64,000 nucleotides of DNA from Rhizobium sp. Root482 (GTDB lineage Bacteria > Pseudomonadota > Alphaproteobacteria > Rhizobiales > Rhizobiaceae), in NCBI RefSeq assembly GCF_001426565.1, contig NZ_LMFA01000023.1:62001-126000 (forward strand), read 5' to 3'. Below, piece after piece: positions 1 through 7,588 of this stretch (its first letter is position 1; every line of letters begins with the position of its first letter). The notes below the pieces were generated by a model that had not been told where the DNA came from, did no database searches, and saw only the letters and a list, made by a program, of their open reading frames with translations. The position numbers and the translations under genes are program-made.

Positions 1-918
1 CTTCTCGGTATATTCGACGCCGGGCCTGATCTGACACTGTCCCGCGCGCAGGTCATCGCCGAACCACGCGACGACCAGGCTGACGCTTTCGACCTTCGGC
101 GCCATGGCCTGCAGCCGGTCGAGCGCCACCATCATGTCGGCGGTGTCTGAGAGTGCGTTGAGGTTCTCGGGCGTCTGAGTGCCGCCGCTCCCCTTGCGAA
201 TTCCTTCCGTCGCATAGGTGAACTCGCCCGAGGCCGGGATCATCGTGACCGCCTGCGTCAAACCCTCAGCGGTGTCGGGATCGGCGAGCGGCCGGAAGAT
301 CTCGAAGGAGAGCTGCGGCAGACGGTTGCCGTAGTTTCCGAGCGGAAGCTCCTCGAAGACAACGTAGGCGGTACCGCGATAGGCGGGCGTGCTCGCCGCG
401 CCCATCTTGGCCGAAATGAATGGGTCGGCCGTCTGTGTCTCGTCGCCTGGATACCAGCGCCAGGTGATCCCCGCAGTATTAAGCAGCTTGCCGTCGGCCC
501 AGATCCGACCGATCCCGGTGATCGGACCTTCACACACGGCAACTGCGAAGGAGGCATCGTAGAGATACTCGGTGGTCCTGACCTTGCCGCCGCCACCACC
601 CTTGCCGCCGCCCTGCGTGGTCGTGTTGATCTCCTCGCGGAAGTCGGTCGCCCAGATGATGTTGCCGCCCATCCGCATTCGTCCATAGACACGCGGGATG
701 ACGGCTCCCTCGGTGGACGACGTGATGCGCAGGCTGTCGAGCCGCGGGCCTTCGATCCGCTGGGTGGGCGCCAGCGAGGAAATGATCCAGCTGTCGACGA
801 CCGAACCGATGGCGGAGCCGACGAAGCCGCCAATCGTCGCCGCGCTCACGCCAAGGATGGCGCCGCCGATGCTGCCGCCGATGGCAGCGCCAGCCACGCC
901 GAGAACGAGAGTTGCCAT
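1..918 (-). CDS. Phage tail protein, GTA TIM-barrel/host-specificity type (partial)
   Basis: The frame is open from an ATG at 918 to the left edge of the window, so 306 codons of a longer protein are visible. The N-terminus is rich in Gly and Ala (GVAGAAIGGSIGG). It is followed by a stretch typical of tail-tip proteins, with IPRVYGRMRMGGNIIWATDF at residues 71-90 and YLYDASFAVAVCEGPITGIG near 114-133. Such proteins form the baseplate hub or tip and carry a glycosidase-like TIM barrel further downstream; that part lies outside the window. It follows the NlpC/P60, DUF2163 and DUF2460 genes in the same order as in Rhodobacter gene transfer agents (g12-g15). The family call is from motif and gene order, not from a search. 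Confidence 0.8.
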   Translation of the reverse strand, partial: MATLVLGVAGAAIGGSIGGAILGVSAATIGGFVGSAIGSVVDSWIISSLAPTQRIEGPRLDSLRITSSTEGAVIPRVYGRMRMGGNIIWATDFREEINTTTQGGGKGGGGGKVRTTEYLYDASFAVAVCEGPITGIGRIWADGKLLNTAGITWRWYPGDETQTADPFISAKMGAASTPAYRGTAYVVFEELPLGNYGNRLPQLSFEIFRPLADPDTAEGLTQAVTMIPASGEFTYATEGIRKGSGGTQTPENLNALSDTADMMVALDRLQAMAPKVESVSLVVAWFGDDLRAGQCQIRPGVEYTEK

Positions 919-924
919 GGTGGA

Positions 925-1362
925 TCAGATCTTTTCCGGGAAGAGGAAAGCGAAGGCGATGCGCCGGCGCCAGGCTTGGGTGAGCGGCTCCTCGATCACG
1001 CCCAGCCGCTCATAGGCGTGGAGTAAGCAGTCGGGCGCGGTCAGGATCCCCACATGCTTGGCGATGGCGCGGGGCTTCATTCGGAAGAGGACCAGCGCAC
1101 CGGGACCGGCATATGAGGGTTCGATCTCGATCATCATGCGCCGTGCACCCTCGGCCAGAACTTCGAGTGGGCCAGTTTCACCCCAGTCGCGGCTGTAGGG
1201 CGGGATCGTGAACGGCTCGGACCCCACCACCTCGCGCCAGACGCCGCGAGCGAGCCCGAGGCAGTCGCAACCCACGCCCTTGAGGGACGCCTGATCGTGG
1301 TATGGGGTGCCAAGCCAGGAGCGCGCGCTGGTGATGATGCGTTCGGGATCAGCGGGGATCAC
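925..1362 (-). CDS. NlpC/P60-family phage peptidase (GTA gp14-like)
   Basis: A 145-residue protein of the type found at the tip of siphovirus and GTA tails, where it is thought to cut peptidoglycan stems during DNA entry. The catalytic Cys is C34 in GCDCLGL and the catalytic His is H103 in AKHVGIL, which is the NlpC/P60 order and spacing. The start is GTG at 1362, which overlaps the TGA of the upstream DUF2163 gene (GTGA), so translation is probably coupled. No signal peptide is seen, which fits a virion-borne enzyme. Confidence 0.88.
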   Translation of the reverse strand: MIPADPERIITSARSWLGTPYHDQASLKGVGCDCLGLARGVWREVVGSEPFTIPPYSRDWGETGPLEVLAEGARRMMIEIEPSYAGPGALVLFRMKPRAIAKHVGILTAPDCLLHAYERLGVIEEPLTQAWRRRIAFAFLFPEKI

Positions 1363-2243
1363 AACACCCCTCCGTCGTGGCCGCCGTCTCTTGTGGCGTA
1401 GCGCAGGATCGTGTCCTGGCCGGGGATGTGCGGAAAGCCCCGGAAGTTGGCGGTGTTGGCGAACTTCGTCCCGCAGGTCTCGATGCGCTTGTCGCAGCCG
1501 GCGCGGATGGTGAAACCGTCGCTCTCGGCGATCGCGCGCACCGGCGCTTCGAGCAGCGTCAGCACCGCGATTCCATCCGTGACGTCATGGCCCAACACCT
1601 CGGTGCGCCGACCCGCGTTTGCGCCGCTCGTCCAGTCCAACGTGCCGAAGGTGAACCAGCCGGAGGTAAAACCGGCGAGTCCCGAGGCGGTGAAGGCGCG
1701 GTCGCGCAGCAGATCGATGACGGCGCCGGTACCTTTGAAGGCGGGATCCTCGAGATCGACTTTACAGCGCGCGTCGCCGAGCTCCGCATCGCAGCTCGCC
1801 TGGAAGGTTCGCCCGACCGTCTGGCCGAGCACATGCGCGAGCGACCGAACTTCTGCGACGAAGGCCAGCCGCCCGCGCCGGATCTGGCCGATGGCGCCGC
1901 GCCGCATCAACACGCGCTGATCAGTGTCGGTCCAGTTCACCCGCCAGACCTCCACCTCCGCATTGTCCCAGCGGCCGTCGAGAATGTCCGTCTCGGTGAT
2001 GCGGTCGGAGGTCAGCACGCCCTCAGCATCCTGCGCATCGACGGACAGGTCCGAGCCCGAGCGCACCTCTGAGGCCGTCAGCCCGCTTTCGGGCTCGAAG
2101 TCGGTGCTGTCGAAGGTCAGCGTCCGGTCGTGGTCGGTGAAGCCGAAGGTGACACCGTCGGCACGGGTAATCCGCCAGCACCAGGCGAGCGTGGTCGTGC
2201 CCTCATCAAGATGTGCCTGGAAGTTTGGGTCGAGCGACTTCAT
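1359..2243 (-). CDS. DUF2163-family phage tail protein (GTA gp13-like)
   Basis: A 294-residue protein beginning MKSLDPNFQAHLDEG. The open frame extends upstream to 2609, but that extension only shadows the DUF2460 gene; the ATG at 2243 overlaps the DUF2460 stop as ATGA and is the credible start. Family features include LAWCWRITRADG, FTDHDRTL (residues near 40) and a Cys-containing C-terminal half (CDAELGDARCKVDL, CDKRIETCGTKF). In gene transfer agents this protein sits between the distal tail protein and the peptidase as part of the baseplate hub. Cysteines in these spacings suggest metal or disulfide bonding, which is inference. Confidence 0.86.
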   Translation of the reverse strand: MKSLDPNFQAHLDEGTTTLAWCWRITRADGVTFGFTDHDRTLTFDSTDFEPESGLTASEVRSGSDLSVDAQDAEGVLTSDRITETDILDGRWDNAEVEVWRVNWTDTDQRVLMRRGAIGQIRRGRLAFVAEVRSLAHVLGQTVGRTFQASCDAELGDARCKVDLEDPAFKGTGAVIDLLRDRAFTASGLAGFTSGWFTFGTLDWTSGANAGRRTEVLGHDVTDGIAVLTLLEAPVRAIAESDGFTIRAGCDKRIETCGTKFANTANFRGFPHIPGQDTILRYATRDGGHDGGVL

Positions 2244-2866
2244 CGCCGGATCTCCAGAAGCGGAATGGACGTGATCGAGCCGAGCCGCTCGAGGTCGAGC
2301 GTCACGTCGAGCGCGTCGGTGTCGAAGCGAACGGGTACGTCGAAATCGAAGCCCGCAGTGATGGCGACACCAGTGCCCGGCGCGGCGCTGAAGCTGACGA
2401 CGCCGGTCGTGGTATCGACCGACCAGCCAGAAAGCTGCTCGACCCCGCCGAGCGCGATGCGCACGGTGTCTGCCATCGGCTTGGCGATGGCGCGCGTCCA
2501 CGATTGCGCGCCGGAGGCGTAGCGCTTCACCAGCTGGAAAGCCGTCGTCGCGCCATCGCCTGTCCCGATCTGCTGATCGCTTGCGGCCGGCGCCTGCGCC
2601 GGCAGGCACGACTTGTGATCGCCCCAGTCCTTGAAGCGGAAGCCGTGGAGTCGCCCGTTGCGCGCCTCGAAAAAGGCGACGACCGCCGCCAGGTCGTCGA
2701 CGCGGCGGATGCCATAGGCAACATCGTAGCGTCGGCGCGAATCAGCCCAGCTGGCGTTGCGCTCCTCGTCGCCCGAGGCAAGTTCGACAATTTGGGTGCG
2801 CCGCTCAGGACCGCCGCGAGCGCCGCGGCTGATGTCATCGGGAAACCGAATCTCGTGAAACGCCAT
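2240..2866 (-). CDS. DUF2460-family phage distal tail protein (GTA gp12-like)
   Basis: A 208-residue protein starting MAFHEIRFPDDISRGARGGP, the characteristic opening of the DUF2460/TIGR02217 family of tail proteins. GFRFKDWGDHKS near residue 80 and the closing LDLERLGSITSIPLLEIR are also typical. It is the structural counterpart of a distal tail protein at the tube-baseplate junction. It starts immediately after the tape-measure gene (the two coding regions share a base at 2866) and overlaps DUF2163 by ATGA, forming a tightly coupled tail-tip operon. Confidence 0.9.
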   Translation of the reverse strand: MAFHEIRFPDDISRGARGGPERRTQIVELASGDEERNASWADSRRRYDVAYGIRRVDDLAAVVAFFEARNGRLHGFRFKDWGDHKSCLPAQAPAASDQQIGTGDGATTAFQLVKRYASGAQSWTRAIAKPMADTVRIALGGVEQLSGWSVDTTTGVVSFSAAPGTGVAITAGFDFDVPVRFDTDALDVTLDLERLGSITSIPLLEIRR

Positions 2867-5034
2867 CAGAGACCCCTCCGTCCAAGCGACACGGCGCGGG
2901 CAATGTCGGCAGCCACCTGAGTACGTGACTGGCGGAAACTCTCGGCGTCGCGGGCCATGATGGTGACGTTGACCCCGCCGCCTGCGCCGTAGCTCTTTGC
3001 CTCGCGCCGCGAGAGCACCCGCTCGCCCCGCTGCAGGATCGCGGGCACCTCATCATGGCGAAGACCAACGGTTCCCCCGGAGTGCATCCTGGGCGCTGCG
3101 GCGAAGGCGAGCGCCGGCACCATCCGTGCTGGTCCGCCAGCTCCGACGACGCCGCCCGCGTGCAGCACATTTGCGAACAGGCCACCGGCCTGGCCGAGAA
3201 TGCCACCAAGCGCATTCGCAATGGGGCCGAGGATGAACCGCCGTGCCGCGAGCTTGGCGAGATCGGCAATGAGCGACGTGACGAGGTCGGTGAAATTGAG
3301 CTTGCCCGTTTTCACGAACTCGCCGACGGCGTTCTCCGCCGACTGGAAGGCGCTAACGAGGCTCTGTCCGATATCACCACCGATCTCGCGCGCCTTGCTG
3401 GCGTAGTCCGACAGCGCCGCCGTGACCGCCTGCCACCCTGTGACGGCGGCCTCGGTGTCGGGCTTCGCGGCGGCGGCCGCCGTTCCGGCGGCAGCACCTG
3501 CTTCTGTGGCTGCGCGCCCGGCATCGCCGAGGGCGCTTTCGAAGCGTTCGGCCGCATCCGTGGCATCGGTCAGCGCAGAACCGTCGGGTTCACTGGCGCG
3601 CGATAGTGCCTGACGCAGCGCTTCGATCGAGCTGAGGGGCGCTACTGCGGCGTTTGCTGCTGCCCTCGCAGAAGCCGCGAGCCGGTCAGCCTCTGCACTT
3701 GCCTCCGCAGCCGCGCCAGCCGTTTCGTAGAAAGCAGACCCGGCACCGACCGCCGCTCCATAGACGCCAAGCATGGTGGCCTCCATGCCGGGAATGCCGT
3801 CGAGGCCGCGCGCCACGGCGTGGAGGAAATCCGCCCAGGTCTTCTGGATATTTTGGAGCGCTGAAAGCCACCCAGCACGAATGGAAGCCCACACGGATTG
3901 GAGGGAGAGCGAAAGCGACTGACCACCCAGCTTGATTCGATCCCAGACCTCCGAAGCGACGTCGCCTAACAGGGACATCGCATTGCCGAAACCACCGGCG
4001 CCTTGGGCAAGTTGGGTGAACTGGTAGATCAGTTCGCCTGCGCCAACGATGAGCGCACCAATGCCAGTTCGGATAAGCGCCCCACGTAGAACAACGAGAG
4101 CGGTTGCGACGCCCCGCACCGACAGCGCAGCTGCTGTCAGTCCCGCAACCCACCGGCCGCCGAGGAATGCGGCGAACGTCGCGGCATAGGTGGTCAGGCG
4201 ACCGATGTTGTCAAAGAGACCACGGATTGCGATGCCGAGCGGACCGGTGCGGCTGGCGACCGCCGCCATGGCATTGGCGACGGCTTCCAGCGCTGGAGCC
4301 GCGGCGACCGCCAGCTGGTTTGAAAGCCCGCGCCAGATCAGCCCGAGCCGTGAAATCGCGTCGTTCGTCCGCTCGATCTGGTCGGCATCCTGCTCCGAGA
4401 CCACGACCCCGAATGCGACCACGTCCTCGGTCGCCTGGCGCAGCGTTGCGGTGTCGATCCGGCTCATGGCGATGGAGCCTTCCTCGCCGAAGAGCTGACC
4501 AGCCACGGCGGCACGCTCGGCAGCGGGGACGAACTGCTCGATGGCGGCGTTGATCGCGCCGACGCGTTGGTCGAGCGGCAGGCCGATCAGTTCATTGGCC
4601 GAAAGCCCCAGCCGGTCCAGTGCGTCGGCAGCGGGGCCGGTTCCAGTGGCCGCCTGGCTGAGACGGCGCGTCAGGTCCTTGGTCGCCTGCTCAATGCCGG
4701 ACATCGACACGCCCGCCAGCTCGCCCGCGCGCTCCAGCGTCTGGATCGAAGCGACGGTGGTACCGAGTGACTGCGCGAGCTTCGCCTGCGCATCGACCGT
4801 CTGGAGGCCGGACCGGATCATTGCCACGCCAGCGGCGGCAGCGGCGGCCACAGCGGCGGCAGCCGCTACAGCCACACGGCGGGAAAACGCCGCGAGCCGG
4901 GCGTTCGCCGCTTCCATCTCCCGGCTGAGCCGTCCGAAGCCGCGCGACCCGGCCTCGCCGACACCTTCCAGCTCGGCCCGCACCTGCCGCCCGCCGACTG
5001 CGGCGAGCCGGACGGAGACACGCTTCTCTGTCAT
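2866..5034 (-). CDS. Phage tail tape measure protein
   Basis: A 722-residue protein with the composition of a tape measure: long Ala-rich helical stretches, a coiled-coil-like N-terminus (MTEKRVSVRLAAVGGRQVRA) and hydrophobic segments near residues 50-75 and 280-350. The C-terminal region includes SLIADLAKLAARRFILGPIAN and a Gly/Ala-rich tail with GLRHDEVPAILQRGERVLSR, which is common at the end of lambdoid tape measures. Its length sets tail length; at about 0.15 nm per residue this predicts a tail near 100 nm, a general rule applied here. It is separated from the tail-assembly frames by an inserted plus-strand gene. Confidence 0.9.
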   Translation of the reverse strand: MTEKRVSVRLAAVGGRQVRAELEGVGEAGSRGFGRLSREMEAANARLAAFSRRVAVAAAAAVAAAAAAGVAMIRSGLQTVDAQAKLAQSLGTTVASIQTLERAGELAGVSMSGIEQATKDLTRRLSQAATGTGPAADALDRLGLSANELIGLPLDQRVGAINAAIEQFVPAAERAAVAGQLFGEEGSIAMSRIDTATLRQATEDVVAFGVVVSEQDADQIERTNDAISRLGLIWRGLSNQLAVAAAPALEAVANAMAAVASRTGPLGIAIRGLFDNIGRLTTYAATFAAFLGGRWVAGLTAAALSVRGVATALVVLRGALIRTGIGALIVGAGELIYQFTQLAQGAGGFGNAMSLLGDVASEVWDRIKLGGQSLSLSLQSVWASIRAGWLSALQNIQKTWADFLHAVARGLDGIPGMEATMLGVYGAAVGAGSAFYETAGAAAEASAEADRLAASARAAANAAVAPLSSIEALRQALSRASEPDGSALTDATDAAERFESALGDAGRAATEAGAAAGTAAAAAKPDTEAAVTGWQAVTAALSDYASKAREIGGDIGQSLVSAFQSAENAVGEFVKTGKLNFTDLVTSLIADLAKLAARRFILGPIANALGGILGQAGGLFANVLHAGGVVGAGGPARMVPALAFAAAPRMHSGGTVGLRHDEVPAILQRGERVLSRREAKSYGAGGGVNVTIMARDAESFRQSRTQVAADIARAVSLGRRGL

Positions 5035-5080
5035 GATTGATGTTCATCCCGTCTACTTCAGCCTGTGCTAAGATCAGGCC

Positions 5081-5440
5081 ATGACGCTTGAGGAGTTCTT
5101 CGAAGATCGGGACGAGGCGCGAGAACTGTTCGATGCGGTCATCGCCAATATGGCTGATCTCGGCAGCTTCGAGACGCGCGTCAGCAAGAGCCAGATCGCC
5201 TATCGGCGACGGCGCGATTTCGCCTGGATTTGGTGCCCGGACCGGTATCTGCGGGGACCGACGGTGGCGCCCCTTGCCCTCAGTCTCTCGCTGCCCGTGC
5301 GTGATGCCTCACCGCGCTGGAAGGAGGTCGTCGAGCCGTCGCCGGGGCGTTTCATGCATCATCTTGAGTTGCGCAACAGGTCAGACCTTGATGACGAAGT
5401 CCGCCGTTGGCTGCGACAGGCGTATGCCTTTGCTCAGTAG
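5081..5440 (+). CDS. DUF5655-like protein inserted in the tail operon
   Basis: A 119-residue plus-strand gene lying between the tail-assembly reading frames and the tape measure, both on the minus strand. It contains LFDAVIANMADLGSFETRVSKSQI followed by a conserved-looking core RRRRDFAWIWCPDRYLRG and LRNRSDLDDEVRRWLRQAY, the pattern of DUF5655, a small family of unknown function found as free-standing proteins and fused to other domains. Its stop codon converges on the -1-frame tail ORF (5434) with a 7-base overlap. It probably is an independently transcribed lysogenic gene, since the tail operon reads antisense through it. I see no good Shine-Dalgarno sequence, so the exact start is uncertain. 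Confidence 0.72.
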   Translation: MTLEEFFEDRDEARELFDAVIANMADLGSFETRVSKSQIAYRRRRDFAWIWCPDRYLRGPTVAPLALSLSLPVRDASPRWKEVVEPSPGRFMHHLELRNRSDLDDEVRRWLRQAYAFAQ

Positions 5441-5766
5441 CCTCGCCCAGGCCGATCACCATCCATCTGTTCGTTGAGCTTCGCGACCATCACCGCCTCG
5501 ATGACCGGCAGCAGTTCGGCAATGGCGAGTGGCGGCACGCCGAGCGCGTTGCCGAGCGCCAGCGCGGCCGACATGTCCCAGCCGATGACTGCACACGGCA
5601 GGACGCGCAGCTGGCCGCCGAGACGCCCGACGAGGTCCCAGACCTGCCAGCCCTCCGGCGTTTCCGGCCGGTTCAGCCGCGCCGGGCAGTCCGGGCAGGC
5701 TTGCGCACAGGCTTCGCAGTAGCGCTCGCCCCCACCGAAGGACCATTCGGCGAGAGCGCGGAGACG
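5434..5766 (-). CDS. Tail assembly chaperone, -1 frameshift extension (gpGT-like)
   Basis: This frame is open for 110 sense codons directly after the slippery site in the upstream gene and has no ATG before residue 70 of the open stretch, so it is best read as a -1 frameshift continuation, giving a fusion of about 225 residues. The visible protein runs RLRALAEWSFGGGERYCEAC, a CxxC-x3-CxxC cluster (CEAC..CPDC), RLNRPETPEGWQVWDLVGRL, and ends MDGDRPGRGY. A long upstream protein plus a frameshifted extension just before the tape measure is the standard arrangement of tail-assembly chaperones (lambda G/GT). If frameshifting does not occur, translation from CTG or another rare start would be needed. 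Confidence 0.72.
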   Translation of the reverse strand, partial: RLRALAEWSFGGGERYCEACAQACPDCPARLNRPETPEGWQVWDLVGRLGGQLRVLPCAVIGWDMSAALALGNALGVPPLAIAELLPVIEAVMVAKLNEQMDGDRPGRGY

Positions 5767-6110
5767 TTTTTTTCCTGTTCCAGCAGCAAACCCTTCGAGA
5801 CGTAGGTCAGCTCGAAGGCCTCGAAGATCGGCCAGATGTCGAGCAGCGCGTCGATGCCCTCGGGGCTGGGGTCAATCAGGTTGCTGTCGGCATCGCCAAT
5901 ACCCTCCCAGGCGAGCACCGCCCGCCTCGCCAGCGCTTTGGCGAAGGCGACGGCACGCTCTTCGTCGGAGGCTTCTTCCGAAACCGCCTCAATCACGGGA
6001 TCGCTGCGCGTCGCCACCATCAGCGCAGTGGTCAGCGGGCGCAACTGCACCCGCACGCCGGGCGCCAGATCATGCCAGCGCGGCGCGTTCGTCAGGTCGA
6101 GAGTCAGCAT
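5673..6110 (-). CDS. Tail assembly chaperone, zero-frame product (gpG-like)
   Basis: A 145-residue protein, MLTLDLTNAPRWHDLAPGVR, with LTTALMVATRSDPVIEAV and a helical middle rich in Glu and Ala. The open frame extends to 6149, but ATG 6110 overlaps the tail-tube stop (TGATG), which favours it. Residues 113-115 are encoded by GAA AAA AAC, the -1 slippery site; normal translation goes on to RKPARTARRG and stops at 5673. In siphoviruses this protein coats the tape measure during tail assembly and is not in the finished virion. The family assignment follows from position and the frameshift. Confidence 0.78.
   Translation of the reverse strand: MLTLDLTNAPRWHDLAPGVRVQLRPLTTALMVATRSDPVIEAVSEEASDEERAVAFAKALARRAVLAWEGIGDADSNLIDPSPEGIDALLDIWPIFEAFELTYVSKGLLLEQEKNVSALSPNGPSVGASATAKPVRKPARTARRG
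5722..5774 (-). promoter_or_regulatory. -1 programmed ribosomal frameshift signal
   Basis: On the minus strand the zero-frame codons GAA AAA AAC form the heptamer A AAA AAC (5772-5766). Six bases later a stem begins: GCGCTC (5759-5754) pairs with GAGCGC (5727-5722), then a two-base bulge, then GCC (5751-5749) with GGC (5730-5728), leaving an 18-base loop. Heptamer, 6-base spacer and GC-rich stem are the three parts of a canonical bacterial -1 signal. The -1 frame is open for 110 codons downstream and contains no upstream ATG. Confidence 0.75.
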
Positions 6111-7051
6111 CAATAGGTCTCCACATCGTTCACGAGGGTGGCGGTGCACATCCTGCCGACGGTGCTGTTCCGCGCGGCCTGCCAGTCGAAAGTGGCCTGC
6201 ACGCCCTGCGGCCCGGAGATCTCGATGCGCGGACGCGGCAGGTAGACGGCGTGCACGGTAAAGGTGAAGCTCTCACCAGAGGGCAGCGCATAGGCGAATT
6301 CCAACTCGCAGGCCTCGCCGTCGATCGCCTGTGTCACCAGCGTTTGATCGGTGAAGCGCACCTCGATGGAGCCGGTCAGTGCCGCGATGGACGGGTCCGC
6401 CCCATCGATGCGGCCATCCGCCCGAATCGTCTCGATCCGGTCGAGGTTGTTCGCGTAGGTGATGTCGGCCGAGACGACGTTGCCAAGGGCGGAGCCGTTC
6501 CTGGTGATCGCACCGTTGAAATGCCCGAAGCGTTTCAGCTCAAGGGCGGCAGGCGTTCCGGCACTAGTGGTCGCCCCGACTGTCTCGCCCTGCGCCACCA
6601 GCCGAGCCGTGGCGGTGAGCAGCCCCGAGCGCTGCATCTGCCAGGTGATCTGGTCGAGAACGCAGCCGGAATACATCGCATAGCGCGGCACCTCGGGCAT
6701 GCCGGTCTCGATCGACATCGAGGGCAGCGTCCAGGACCCCGACTGGAACTCGTGGGTGTACGGGGCCTCCGCGCCCGTGGTCGTGGGCGTGCCGAAGGCG
6801 GCCTTCAGCCAGAATCCGAAGGCCTCGGCGTCGAGCGGCACCACGACATCACCGTCGGCCGTGACCGCGTCCTTGATCGGCGCCAGCGGATCGCGGCCGT
6901 AGCCCAGCAGCTCCGAATTCAGCAGCGGCTGCTCCGCGCCCAGCGAGGTGCTGGCGAAGGGCATCTTGGTGAAACCGCCAACGGGCGGCGTTCCGTAGGT
7001 CGTCTCGAACGCAAGCGCCATCTGCGCCCGGGCCCCTTGGGCTCGTGCCAT
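6110..7051 (-). CDS. Phage tail tube (major tail) protein
   Basis: A 313-residue protein starting MARAQGARAQMALAFETTYG followed by TPPVGGFTKMPFAS, the typical opening of siphophage tube proteins of the Phage_tube_2 type. It is rich in beta-strand-forming residues with repeated patterns such as ITRNGSALGNVVSADITYAN and SGSIEVRFTDQTLV-like strands. It lies between the tail terminator-like gene and the assembly chaperone, the standard order. The stop overlaps the chaperone start by one base. It polymerises into the tail tube around the tape measure. Confidence 0.88.
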   Translation of the reverse strand: MARAQGARAQMALAFETTYGTPPVGGFTKMPFASTSLGAEQPLLNSELLGYGRDPLAPIKDAVTADGDVVVPLDAEAFGFWLKAAFGTPTTTGAEAPYTHEFQSGSWTLPSMSIETGMPEVPRYAMYSGCVLDQITWQMQRSGLLTATARLVAQGETVGATTSAGTPAALELKRFGHFNGAITRNGSALGNVVSADITYANNLDRIETIRADGRIDGADPSIAALTGSIEVRFTDQTLVTQAIDGEACELEFAYALPSGESFTFTVHAVYLPRPRIEISGPQGVQATFDWQAARNSTVGRMCTATLVNDVETY

Positions 7052-7075
7052 GGTGTTCTCCTAGGGTTGTCGGGA

Positions 7076-7495
7076 TCAGCCGAGCGGATCGGCCGTGGTG
7101 TAGTGCAGGACGACCGGAATGACGGTGGCCTTCATGCTGGCCGCCCCTTCGACGGGCAGATCGACCGGGCGCGGGGCTTCGGCCTCGATCCAGTCGCAGA
7201 GGCCACCTAGCGTCCGGTCGGCGGCGAGCACTGCGCCAACGCTTGCGGTAAGCGTGTCGAAGGCGGTGTCACGGTCGGCACCTTGCACGACCGCCTCGAT
7301 CTCAGCGCGGTGCTGGTAGTGATAGCGGAGGGGCGACAACGTCACCTCTGGTTCGCCGGGCTCACCGTCGCGCAGGATCAGCAGCCCCTCGGTCGGGACA
7401 CGCTCGGGCAGCACCTCGCCGCGCAGGGCGGTGGCGGGCAGTGCCGAGAGCCGCGCGTGCAGCGCGGCGAGGATGGTTTCGCGAAGGGTGGACAT
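7076..7495 (-). CDS. Tail terminator/completion-like phage protein
   Basis: A 139-residue protein, MSTLRETILAALHARLSALP, directly upstream of the tail tube gene, the usual place of the tail terminator (lambda gpU position). LRYHYQHRAEIEAVVQGADR and GGLCDWIEAEAPRPVDLPVE are typical of these small proteins, which are often labelled 'acyl-CoA transferase' in databases with no functional basis. The open frame reaches 7549, but that upstream part overlaps the promoter of the divergent gene at 7589; ATG 7495 is preferred. Function is inferred from gene order. Confidence 0.7.
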   Translation of the reverse strand: MSTLRETILAALHARLSALPATALRGEVLPERVPTEGLLILRDGEPGEPEVTLSPLRYHYQHRAEIEAVVQGADRDTAFDTLTASVGAVLAADRTLGGLCDWIEAEAPRPVDLPVEGAASMKATVIPVVLHYTTADPLG

Positions 7496-7507
7496 CCGTA
7501 TCAATCG

Positions 7508-7579
7508 TTCACAGGTGTCTGCACCGTGTTGACAGCATCGCTTCGCCACCCTATCTTCACATGTGTCTGCACCATGTGA
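7508..7579 (+). promoter_or_regulatory. Twin operator-like repeats flanking a promoter
   Basis: Two 22-base copies of a sequence with core GTGTCTGCACC lie at 7508-7529 and 7556-7577, identical at 20 of 22 positions and 48 bases apart. The second is embedded in a perfect dyad, TCACATG (7557-7563) and CATGTGA (7573-7579). The first overlaps the -35 element and the second abuts the -10 element, the layout expected for repression of the plus-strand operon that follows. The nearest candidate regulator is the product of that operon's first gene, which has a ribbon-helix-helix-like N-terminus. Confidence 0.75.
7529..7557 (+). promoter_or_regulatory. Sigma70-type promoter of the inserted two-gene operon
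   Basis: TTGACA at 7529-7534, a 17-base spacer, and TATCTT at 7552-7557. The -35 hexamer matches the consensus fully and the -10 matches four of six positions. Transcription would start near 7564, about 25 bases before ATG 7589, which is preceded by a GGGGAAG ribosome-binding stretch. This makes the genes an independent transcription unit inside the antisense tail operon. Confidence 0.7.
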
Positions 7580-7588
7580 GGGGAAGCA

